Of a DNA stretch of 64,000 nucleotides, positions 34,701 to 46,700 are shown one piece after another. The position numbers and the translations under genes are program-made. Below the pieces are notes generated by a model. That model was not told the origin of the DNA. It ran no database searches and worked only from the letters and a program-made list of their open reading frames with translations. Source of the stretch: Phoronis australis (Eukaryota > Phoronida > Phoronidae); NCBI GenBank assembly GCA_002633005.1, contig NMRA01000040.1:865805-929804 (forward strand), given 5' to 3'. Position 1 is the stretch's first letter, and every line of letters begins with the position of its first letter.

Positions 34701-37700
34701 AAGGTCCTAAGTGGTCATTTCATGCTGTCTGCTTCAGTGACACACATATGTCAAGCTGGCAGCCAGTTCTATGTATTGATGTTTGCTTAACTGGCTTTTG
34801 ACTGATTTATTATTGAACTGTTTAACAATGAATCAAATACTTCCAATAGCACTGACTGGCCCTTGTCTAAATGTATGACAGCTGATGGATCCCTGTAAGT
34901 GTACCCTGGGACCTGTACTCAAACTGGGTTGTTGTAGACCAACTTTTTCTGAACCTACTGACCCTTTTGTCATTTTTATCCGTCAAAAAGCATTAAAAGA
35001 TTAGAACTCAACATTCTTCTAACAGAACAGACTGAACCACCTTGGTTATTGATTTTGTCCTGTGTCTGCTGGTGTGAGGCATGTTTTCTCAGACAACTTA
35101 GACTGTGTGTTTAATAAAAACAACAGACTTTAATGCCATGCTCAGTGAGTGAGGATTTGAAGGGGCTACTTGTTTGGTTGTGTTTAGCTCTACAGTATCA
35201 ACAAACACCATTGAATTCTTTCTCCTCATTAAATTAGACAAGGCCCAGCCAGTCAGTGGATCTTTTCTTAGGAGTTACAGGTGACAATGTCAGACTTGTT
35301 GTTAATAATGGCATTATTATTCATAATCATTATCAAAACCTCTCTTATGATCAAAGCCTACCCTGAGATATTTATTTTCAGTGACCATGGAAGTTGTGTG
35401 TTTGTGACTATTCTTTGTCCTTGTTCATGGCTTGCTGAAATTGCATTGTACTGATTCCCAATTTTGCTGTTGAAAAGAAATTGCTATGGATAAAGTCTCC
35501 TTTTTACAAAGTCTTAGTGCAGTGCATTTCATGTCTGTCAGCAAAAATTGAATATTATCCTGTAACAAATTCTTTGAAACCTCACAAGTTACAACATTGC
35601 TGCCCAGTACATTCTCACATTTGTAACCAGACCCTCGAGGGTACCCCTTTGAGTTATCTTTCGTACGGGGTGTGACAGAAATGCCAATTGGGGGACTTTT
35701 ATAGCATCATTTAATACAAATGAATGCATGAATGTGGCATTTTTCATATCATAGGACGAAAGCTAATTGTCAATATGGTCTGTAAAAAGGCAACATCTTT
35801 TGGTGGAATTGCAAAAGTTTTATTTCTATAGATGTGCTGTTTGTGACTCATTTTGAGGGATTTCATTTAAGGCACTAGTGTTATTTTTGATATACTTAGT
35901 GGGACAATTGTTCACTTATAAATAACCAACAATGTTGCATAATTTACAGAGGGACGTGTTAACAATGTGACACTTGTGCACACCAGAATTGATTACAGTT
36001 CAAGTGGATTGTTACATGCTTTTTGGTGCGATTTGCATCATAAAAAAATTGAAAACAGGCTTCAGTGGGCTAAGTTAAATCTCGCCTCCTAAAAAGCAAA
36101 TTATAAATCGGATTACACGTACACAAGTTGTCTGTAATGTCATCGGATATTAACGAGCGGACAAGTGGCCCACAATGCATTTGGAAACTGTCAGAGAAGT
36201 GCCGTAGATGAAATTCACCGATTTGTAGAAAACCTCCTCCTGACTGACTCAGGTGAATTTTACCCAGACTTCTCTCTTCTCTTCAGTATTTGGACCTTCA
36301 GCGCAAAGAAGGCACTCCCCAAGTTCAGGTATGATAATTTTACTGCCCTGGGTGAATGGTGAATATTCAGTTAACATGCATCATCCACATTGCACACCTT
36401 CCACTTGCCTCGGTGCTATTGTCTCTCATGCCATTCTTTTGCATGAGCCATGGCTTAGGCATAGTGCCATGCTCTAATACTCTACACTTCTGATGACTCT
36501 CGCAGTGTAGCTAGGAAATAGTGGTGAATCCCTGAATTCAGGTGTATTTGCATGACTTACGAAAACAGCTGAGAAGTCTGGGTTTAATGTCATCCTGTGG
36601 TATTGTCAGATTNGACTATCTGACTGTTATTTTTTGGTGTAAGGATGTGTAAGCATTCACTGTCAGTGGTTATTTTATCGGATATTTGGCTTAAAAACTC
36701 CTATTATAGTTAATCAAACAATTCATTTTAAAAATAATGCAAACATTTTTTATTGTATGAGAAACTGTCTGAAATTAGATCCAATATTCATTTCTTGCCG
36801 ATGCTATGCTACTCGTTTCATGAATGGATAGTTCCCGACTAATGTCTTTGATGACAGGTTCATGTATGTAGCGCGTGCTTCCTGGCCACGTGCTGTTAAC
36901 ACTGGCCAAGCTTTTTATCAGTCTTCGATTCGCGGTTTTCACATGTAGGCCTACAAAGAAATATGGATTGCTGTTGAAAGCAGGAAATATCTACAAAGCA
37001 ATTCCGTAGACAAGTACACTGCTTCTGTTCTGAAAGGCCAGACCATTGGTCCTCGCAATATCAGCAGAACTTTTGTGTTCGTTTTGAGGCATGGCGGAAG
37101 TTTGAAGTGTATAGTCACGGCTAAATACCGACATAAGGGCGTGGCTCGTGGTCTACAAATTCTACGCACAATGATTTTTTTCAGGACTGTCGGATATTAT
37201 TGATAAATTGAAGACGTTACTGTAGAATTTTAGGACTGTAGGTAAGGCATTTTTTGCACGTACACGTTCATGGACTGGGCGCTTATTTTAGGAAAGTCTG
37301 AAAACGCGTGGGGGTGCGCTTATAGGGGCATGGGCGGTTATTACGGCGAATACGGTAATGTGGTAAATAGCTTCAAATGACTTTAGTGATCCGTCATCAT
37401 TCAACCAATTCTGACCATAATATTTATCATGCAAAGTCCTAATCTCTTAAAAGATACTACCCCTACGGTAATTCCTTTGTTAATTTTGAGTCACTTGATT
37501 TACCACTACTAGTACACCCTCTGCTTAAACTAGCAAACATGTATCACTTACTACAGTTAATATACCTTTAATTACGGCACTGAGACATAGGGTGCATTCC
37601 ATAGATGCAAGAATCTCACAAAAAATATAAGACCTGGGACGTGAGGTGTTGCCATGAATTGTAAGCGAAGCATCTGACCACACTAGTTATGCTTACAAGT

Positions 37701-40700
37701 TTCTTGCATCTACGTAACACAACCCTGTGGTTCTATTCTGTTAGACACATGTTGTTTGTTGTTGACTAAGTGCTTCTTTTGACCATAAATATCGTTTGAT
37801 GATCTGTGTACTATAGTAACAATCTCTGCAGAGACTTGAAGCAGAATCGATGTTTTAATGATCAGCATCCTAAGCTAATTCTGTGTCCAGGTTGACAGGT
37901 TTTGAACTTCACTGCTGTTTTTCATATTCCTTTTCTGTTGTGCTCTGACAAGCAAATTTTCAACTTATCGTATAAGTTTTGTAAAAAAGTGGTTTTTGTT
38001 GCTGTTATGCTGAACTTAGGATTTGTACAAGGGTGGTCTGCTGGCACTGTGTTGATTCTGAAACTAGCTTTTCATACTTGGCTAGTTTCCAGTGATGGCT
38101 TTGAACATCTCTCTAGTCTTGCTATTAGAGATCTTTTTGCTGAACAGTTATTTTTAGTGAGTGGTCTCTGCAAACTATTTTTGGTTGCTCCTGTTTTTCA
38201 TGTGGTATTTTTAGCCCAGAGTAACTCTTGTTGTGTGCACTGACCATTGTTTTACATAAGTACTGGTGGTGAACCAGATCAACACATGCTGTATATCTCA
38301 ATGCTGGCAACAGAATCATTGGCTACAGCAGGAGGTTATTCACCCCTGACAGCCATTACCTTGGCCCAGTTTAACTGAAATAATAATGTGTTTGCTTCTC
38401 ACACCTTTTGTGTTAGGTCACTTGTGTCAATGACTTGGTTCTCTGTTGGGAACTGTCAAGAGCACTTCAGAGTTATCATTTAGTACTGACCTCTAGTCAC
38501 AAGCTCAGACACCATATATAGGTGGCTGCCAGCGTTTGCTTTCTCTTCCTTTTTTACCGTGGATTGTCTGGAAAAACACTTAGTGCATGGGCTTTGCCAC
38601 AGCTGAGGCTGTTTTTTTGTTCTCAGGCATTTCATATTAAGTTTGTTTTCTTGTTGATTTGTTTTCTCCCACCAATCTGTGTTGGCCAGATAGAAGTTGA
38701 AAAATCTATTTGTGATTGCATGACTCAGGGAGATGATAAGATGGCTTGCACATTATTTCTGGGATTGTTCATGGAAAGTGGTGCATGTGTGTTCCATTCT
38801 CTGTCTTAGATCTTTTGTAAGCAGACTAAATTTGAACTCTTGACCCATCATTTATGACCTGGTGGCCTTTGGCAACCAGTGCTTGTCTTTCTCATAATTT
38901 AGGTTAAACAAACAACTTTTTGCCCTTAATTCTGTGTTGTTTTCCCTGGTTGTTTCGAAACTGTGCTTAAAAACTTTTTGAAAGACATTCCAACTGTACT
39001 CTGTATTAGGCTATAGTAACTTAGAGGGATCCCTGGATTTTAAGAAGTAGCTTGATGTCTGTTATTCGGTGTTGAAAACTGGTTTTCAAAATGCTGTGAG
39101 ACCCCTGTGACTATAATGTAGTAGTAAGTAAAATGTCACATCTTCAGGGTTCTCACCATATTATGAGTTCTTAGTGTGACCGTATTCGCCCTAATAAGTG
39201 CCCAAGAAACTAATAGAAAAATTTGTTTTAGGGGGAGGCCGTTGAAACCTGGTCTCTGAAACGGGTGAAATTGTAAGCTAGGATTCATCAAAATTATGCC
39301 CTGTGACATATCTGTAAACTATGACAGACTTTTTACAAAACTGTGGTGCATTGTTATCAAAGTTCATTGTTAAATTACGATCACTTTTCAGAAAATTGTG
39401 CTGAAATCCCAGGGCGAAAACTCGCCGACTGATGCGTAGCTGCCCCAGAATCATCGATAGGTCAACTTGAATTATTGAATTGAAATACAGTTTCGAATCA
39501 ACAAATGTCCCGTAGTCCTCCTTAAGTTTTCAAAATAGCGTCCCTAAAGCCCATGTCACACCAGAGACGTGGTGCCACTATGGATTTTGGTCAAAACCGT
39601 CATCACCGTTGTGACACCACCAGTAGTAATTCATAGTTTTCCCCTACCAGTCACACATGTGTTTTCTTCACGGTGCTACTAAGGAACCAGGGCGGAATCA
39701 TGGCGGTGTCACTGAGGACATGGCAATCCCATTGAGTTACCAATGCAGATTGATGGCGGTGCCACAATGATCATTGGTGGCAGGACTGCGGTGTTGGCGG
39801 CAGCACTGCGGGGCCAGTGGGGTGCCACTGCGGGGATGACGTAACTACTGTGGGGGTGCTTCGGCAGCAGGGCGGCTCCATGACTTCTGCGCGGCGGCTA
39901 CATATGGGAGGTGGTTTTCAGTCGAATTCATTACCATTTTTGCTCTTGCTGAGACGTTGTTACTCTTATTACTGTTATTACTGTGCAAGAAGACACCTAC
40001 TCCAACACCAGCAAATGATGAGTCTTCTCATAATGAGCATGATGATGGGGCTGCTGGTGCTGAAGATGCTGCTGAGTCTGACCACCAGTCCATAGTCACC
40101 CAACCTAAGAATAAAGTCTGTACTGATCTGAATCAGGAGGAGGACATGGCGGACTGGCTAGGTGACCATCCAGAGCTTTATAACAAGAAGCGCAATGCGT
40201 ATAAAGATAAGGTGAAGAAGAACTCAGCATGGGCTGAGCCAGCAGCCAGACTTGATAAACCAGTAGCATTCATGCTGATATGGTATCGCGCATCAGACAT
40301 CTATCCATCTCCACCAACATCTATCCAGAGGAATTGGTAATCGGTGTCAACAAGTCCTATCAACACCAATGAATAGAATCCTTTATAGTTGTGGAACAAG
40401 CTTCCACTGCTGGGCAGCTTGCGAATGTCGACGCGTTTCCCATCCAGAGCCCCACTGGCATAGGGTACGTTCCAGGGCTGCTCGAACTTGTCAGCTACAT
40501 GTACTGCTTTCCATTCGTTTCAGGTCGTAGGGTACTGCATCACCTCGTCTTTAAACGCATCAGCAATGGCCTGGCAGACGTCTTTCACCAGCACAGATTG
40601 TGTGTTTGCTTTGATCCGGAAATCAAACATTATGCTTGCGTAATGTGTCTCCAAAGGCTAGGAAGCGAAAACTTGCAGCCAGCTTCGTCCCTGGGTGCAA

Positions 40701-43700
40701 GGCCTTTCTGTAGTTGGTGTCCTTCATGATACGTGGTCCAACCATGGCAAGTAGCTCATCAAACATCTCGGGTTTAATGTAGCTGAGGAAATTCTGGAAT
40801 GAGGCTGGATCCTCTCTTCTGAGTTTGACCATGAGCTGGTTGTAGTGGCCAAACTGCTCACGTCTCACATAGCCCAGCCAAGGTCTCACCCAGCATCTTC
40901 TTCGTCTTGCTCGTCTTCTTCTTCGCATCAGGGCCAATGAGATGAATATAGCTACAGTTGACATCACGTGGTTTTCGTTGAGCGGATTGGTTCGCCATTT
41001 TGCATTTTTTACATTTTAGGAGAGGTCTACCAACCTAAAATGTAGCAATGTCGTAAAATATAACAATTGTTACATTTTACGAAATTGGTGCATTTTACTT
41101 GTATCACACCCTCAGGCTTCTAGAAGGTAGCTACCTTCACATTTAACTGTTAAGATTGAAAGAACATTCGTTTTGCAATTTTGCTGTTTTAATTTTACAG
41201 TGCAACATGTTGCAAGAACAGATGGTGCGCTCATCACTTGATGAGCCCATGCAACAACAAGCACAGCCACAGCAGATGCCCAACGCCACCACCAGCAGTG
41301 TGGACCCATTCCTGGGGCAAGATTTCCACACACGACAAGAGAGCGCTGACAGCGGGCTAGGTGAGCACAGCTCCTGTATAGGTAATGTATTACATGGGGA
41401 TAGGCTTGATGGGCCAGGCATTGCCTATGGAATCATAGGCATCGCTATAGGAAGTCATTTAGCTTGAACAAAAACGGCACCATAGACATCACATAGATCG
41501 GGCGCGTGCCACTCACATACATGCAGCTCGCGTTGTCAATATCGCGCTCTATTGGAGAGTGTTACACAGGACAAAAATGGTGGAAAACATTGGGAGCCCT
41601 ATGGCATCAGTCAGAAAATCGGCGGGCTCGCAGTCTTATGCTTGCAGCCAAAGAGTTAAGTTTTTTGGTCCTGCCTTTGAATCATGGGTTTTTGGTTCGG
41701 CCATGGAGTTTAGAGACCCTGTGCTGCCACTAGGCTTTTATATTCTGCCACCATAGTTTAAGCGGAGCGATTATGCGTTGTTTCCACATCAGTCTTGGTG
41801 ATTGAGACCATAGAAGATTAATTAAAGATGATTATTGACCAGCATATGCTGTTATCCAATGGCAATGTTGTTTGTTAATTGTACTTAAGTAAATATTTGG
41901 TATTGATGACAATCATGTATTTTTACCTGTTCTGAAAAATAACATCCCCAAACATACTCGCCAGCCATCGAAATCAGTACATCTAAGTGAATAGTGCATT
42001 CTCTGTTGAAGTATACACTACAGCTTTAAAAACTCATTTCCTAATGAGTATTCCAAAATCAGATTTCTTTTTTTGTATTAAAAAAAGATCATATCCCCGC
42101 AAAATCTGTACTTATGCTAAAGCTGATATTGGAAATTTTGTGGATTTGCACTGCTTGCTCAAAACTTGCACAAAAAAAGTAAAGTACATTGTAACCAAAA
42201 TATCAAACCTGTACGACTGAATTGCGCATCCGACCTATACCCAAAATACAGAATTTTCCACTCGAAACAGAGTGGAAATATACTCAACCGAACCGGTGTA
42301 GCATTAAATAATGACCCCGTGAGAAATGACCCGGCTAGTTTTTCCACAGGGTCTAAATTTAATGTGAATAATTTTTAGCCCATGAAAAAATGACCTCACG
42401 TCCGTGAAAACCCGTCCTGTCATTATTCAACAGTTCCAGGGGCGTACCCAGAATTTTGTTTTGGGGGGTGGGGCAAGGCAGAGGATCACATGCACGCACC
42501 CAGCCTAAAATATGCGAGCTGAGATTTTTGTCAGCTCGTATCAAGTCGCAAAATGCGTCCTGGAATTTCCAACAAATGCAAGGTGAGCGTTTACACTTCT
42601 CGGCAGATATCTGGCAAATATAAAGCAACTCTTTTGTTAATTGTCCGTTATTTGGTTGTTGCCAAATCCAAGTTCAAAAGAACACTAACCGAGAACAGCC
42701 CTCCCGATGATTTGTAAGCTAGTCGCGTGAACATTGGATATGCAGAATCGATCTTTGACACGCTTCATTAGCTAACATTTTCGGCCCCTGTTGCAAATTT
42801 CCGGATTCGCCAAATAAAGTTTTGGGCCACTGCATAACAAGCTGGCCAGACCTAACAAAATCCCGGATACTTTTTCAACGGACCTTTTCTCCCTTTTCAC
42901 ATCGCAAACTTAGCTACTCGTACGCACGTGTCAGTTAGAGAGCACTGATTCAACTTTCACGTCGGCAACTTACCTTGCGCTCTAAAGCCTTTCAATGGCG
43001 GTCGTGAAGAACAGTAACCTGCATGAACAAAGTCAATTTTGCGATCTGAAATTTGTGAGTATTTAACGCTTCAGGTAACAGCATAATCTAAACAATTTCT
43101 CGATGATCTAAAAAATCAATTTTGGCGTGTAAAAATGTCAGCAAAATTTTGCGACCTGGCACTTATGAATGCGAGCTGGATTTTGAAAATGCGATGTGGG
43201 ATTTTGGCTAGGTCGCATTTTGCGACCTGGCGATTTTAATAGCGTCGAGCCCTGCATTTCTGAATTCCCTCATCAAATAGTGGTCATGCTTAAAATTTTT
43301 GAATCGCCAAAATCGCCCAACTATACAGTCAAAGTTGAAGACTATCACACGCTCACAACCGCTGTACGTCTGGTAAAGTCACGGATTGGGAGAACGCCCT
43401 AATGAACTTTAAAAACCTGTCATTTATCTATATGACTCCAATGAGGTCATTTTTCACAGTAGTTCACATTAAATTTAGACGCCCCATTAAATGTGACCTC
43501 GGTAGTTACTCGGGGTCATTTTCAATAATGAAAACTCAGGCTTATTGGGGCACAACAGAAGTACGTCCCAAGTGAGCAGCACGTCTCCTAGACATAGTGT
43601 ATTTGCATCAAGCGACACGAATTAAATGATAAATTAGTGCGATTTTACTGGTTTCTTTTCAAAAACGAAAAAATAAAACGCTTACAGTGGATAACAAGCG

Positions 43701-46700
43701 CAGCCGCTCAGACAATTCGAGAATCTGCCACTGGTTGCGATTTTCTATTAATTTGATATTTTCCCTATCGACTGATTGACCCTTAAAAAAATGCATGTAA
43801 GTGCGACATCTCATGTTTTTTATGTTTCTGGAAAAAATCACACTCTTCCGTCTCTTTGTTTGTTAGATATCGCGCTTTGGAAAGAGCAATTTACCCCATT
43901 TGTTTAGACGGCAATTAGCTGTGTCACGTGACTTGTAACACTTTCTAATATGGCGTCGAGTTGTCAGCTGCAGTAGCGCATGCCCCGGGTCTATAGTATT
44001 AAGATGTCTATGTGGGTCACCATCTCGCACCATCCAGGATATTACTTACATCTCAGGATGCGGTATTCTGATTAAAGGACAAAACCTTGCGTTTTGTCTA
44101 AGGAATTAATTGTGGCTTTTCCATTACAAAGACCTGTGTTCAGTGTTTGGCTGCTAGGTCGAGAATTTCAACTTGAATTTTGCAATTTTGAGTTGGAATA
44201 TTGCATAAATAGAATGTAATTTGACCTAAAATCTAACTTGGATAATGCCTCCAGCTTACCATACTGACATGGTGCAACCTTCATGATGTGATTGCTTGAG
44301 CATGCAAAACTGAATTAAATGTGATTTTCATGCAGCATTGTACCAGTCCAAGGTTGTTGTTGTGCTGCAGTTCAAATACCAAACACCCTTCTGAATTTGG
44401 TTGAATGTCAGTATTTGGTATTGATATGGTACAAGTGTCGGTATTGAATTGGCAGTATTGATACCATTCAAGTTGCACCCCAACATCATTTGGTTTTCTA
44501 TTTCCTGCTTCTTAATTTGGCCAAAAACTGCTAATTTTACATCTGCATATTGCAAGCAAGAAAACAAGGGCTTTTGTAACTCTGGATGAGTGGTTTACAG
44601 TGCGACAGCCAAGTCCTGTACCTATTCGAAAGTCTTGTTTTCCATCCTATGGCGTGGCTCTGTAACTTTCTGAACTGTGGGTTGAAATTGTAACTTTTTT
44701 GTGTTCCTTTGAGCAATTCTTGACAAAATGCATATGCAGTAGGGCATCTGCCATTCTGCAGTCAAACCATTCTTTGTCTATGAATTCTTCAATAACTGTT
44801 CTGTGACCAATTCATTGATCTTTCTTAATCCATACTTATGTTGTGAGAGAACAATCCCATGCATATATCTGGTGCAGCAGAACCCAGTTTTGAGGCAAGT
44901 ATACCAAAAATCTTTTCCTTAAGCTTGCCAAAGTTGCTTGTGTCACCTGGAAAAGCATAGAATGTTGAACGCAAATATTGCTTTTCTGTTTTCCCCATGC
45001 AAACAAGATGTAAATTTAAATTTGCACCCTGGTTTACATTTAGGTACAGATGGATTTGACTTTTTGTGCTCCCTATACCCATGCGCAAACTGCTTGAAGA
45101 ATTGTTATGACTTGGCAGAGATAGCATGGTCTACATTAATGGTTGATCAGATCTCCTGTGCTCTTTTTGTTATGACTTGGCAGAGATAGCATGGTCTACA
45201 TTAATGGTTGATCAGATCTCCTGTGCTCTTTTTGTTTTCTTTGCATCTGCCACAATATCTACGATGTTCTTTCATGGATCTTCACGAAAATTTGCAGATG
45301 CAATCCCCTTGAAGATAGCACAGCTGTCATTGTTTTGCTGTTCCGAATATTATGGTGCCCAGTTGTGGCAATTTCATTTTCTATATTTGTCTCAATATCT
45401 ACCAAATTTTTTTATGAATCTACTGTTGAGGACAGCAGGTTTGTTGCTGCTGTTTGAAGAGATCGGTCTACCGCACTGCGGTGCTTCCTTGTGGTAATTT
45501 GTGTTTTGTGAAAATTGTCATTCAGCGTATGTGTTCTCATTGAGGAAGCGCAACTTGTGTTGACTTTTGGATGGTTCTGATTATTGTGTCTCCCATAGTG
45601 GCAAATCATCATTGCCTGTGTCTTAGTATTTGTGGAGTGCTTCAGTTGATCTGCATGAAATTTGTCGTTCTGTATTCCTAGTGAGGAGTGCATAACTGTC
45701 GTTGATTTTCAGATGGGATGGACTACGGTGGAAATATTGAGAAAATGAGCACCTATATCTACTGTTTGTGATGCACACGGCAGGCATGCATCATCAAATA
45801 TTTGAAACCTCGTTGCTTGTTTTGAGCCAAATTTAGGCAGAGGACCTGGTGATAAATCCTGTACAGAGAGAGAAACTACTTTTTTCAACCAGGATTTCTT
45901 CGTGTCCACCTGAAATTTCAAGTTTCCTCCTCAGACTTTTGACCAGGAAATTTCCCTTGTGTTCAAGGCTGATGGTCAATTGCATATTTTTGTTATTATT
46001 GTGTTGAACACCTTAGATGTAATTTTCAATCTTAGTTTTGGATATATTCTTGGTTACAAGGAAAAATAGAAGTCCTGCTTTTAGTTGCCTCTAACCCTCT
46101 AACAAGTGATCCCTCGATTTGTGTCCTAATCATCTCTGTTCTTTTTGGTAGAGTTTAATAAAAGGTGATTCCCCAGTATTGTTTAAAAAAGAGGGGACCA
46201 ATGTTGAGATAGCTGTGGCAACTGATGATCAAAAACATGATTTGTAGAGTGCTGAAGTTATGCTGTTCATCCAATCCGTTTTGTGGACGTTTGTCTTGTA
46301 TGAAGTGCAAGCCTGAGGTTCTCAGCTTTATTTCTTGGGAAGTTATCACTTGAGCTTACAGGCCAGTTGTATTGCTGCATTTAATTTTATCATTCTTTGA
46401 TTCTGCTATTGGAGCACTGTGAAAAATGTTAATTGATATTTGTACGTTATATTTAAATTTACTGGCACTGCTTTATGTTTTATTTTGTTCTCTGTTGTAC
46501 TTTACTAATTTATCCTAGATTCCAATGGCGATTGTACTTCAAATTTCCAAATGCATCCTTTGCAAAACATGTTCAGCAACTAATTGAAAGAAATTAACTT
46601 CAGCTTGGTATGGGTTTAGAACCGTGTTTGGCCACTCGCATTCTGTCATTTTCTAATGAACTTGTTAGTGTGTCATTGCCGCATCTGAGACGAGCAATAA

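Noticed and set aside
39817-40095. 92-codon open frame overlapping the MADF-like gene
   Set aside because: The MADF motifs are in the other + frame; this one is low-complexity Leu/Met-rich shadow.
40391-40729. 112-codon + strand open frame
   Set aside because: It is antisense to the Harbinger transposase, whose minus-strand reading has the conserved motifs.
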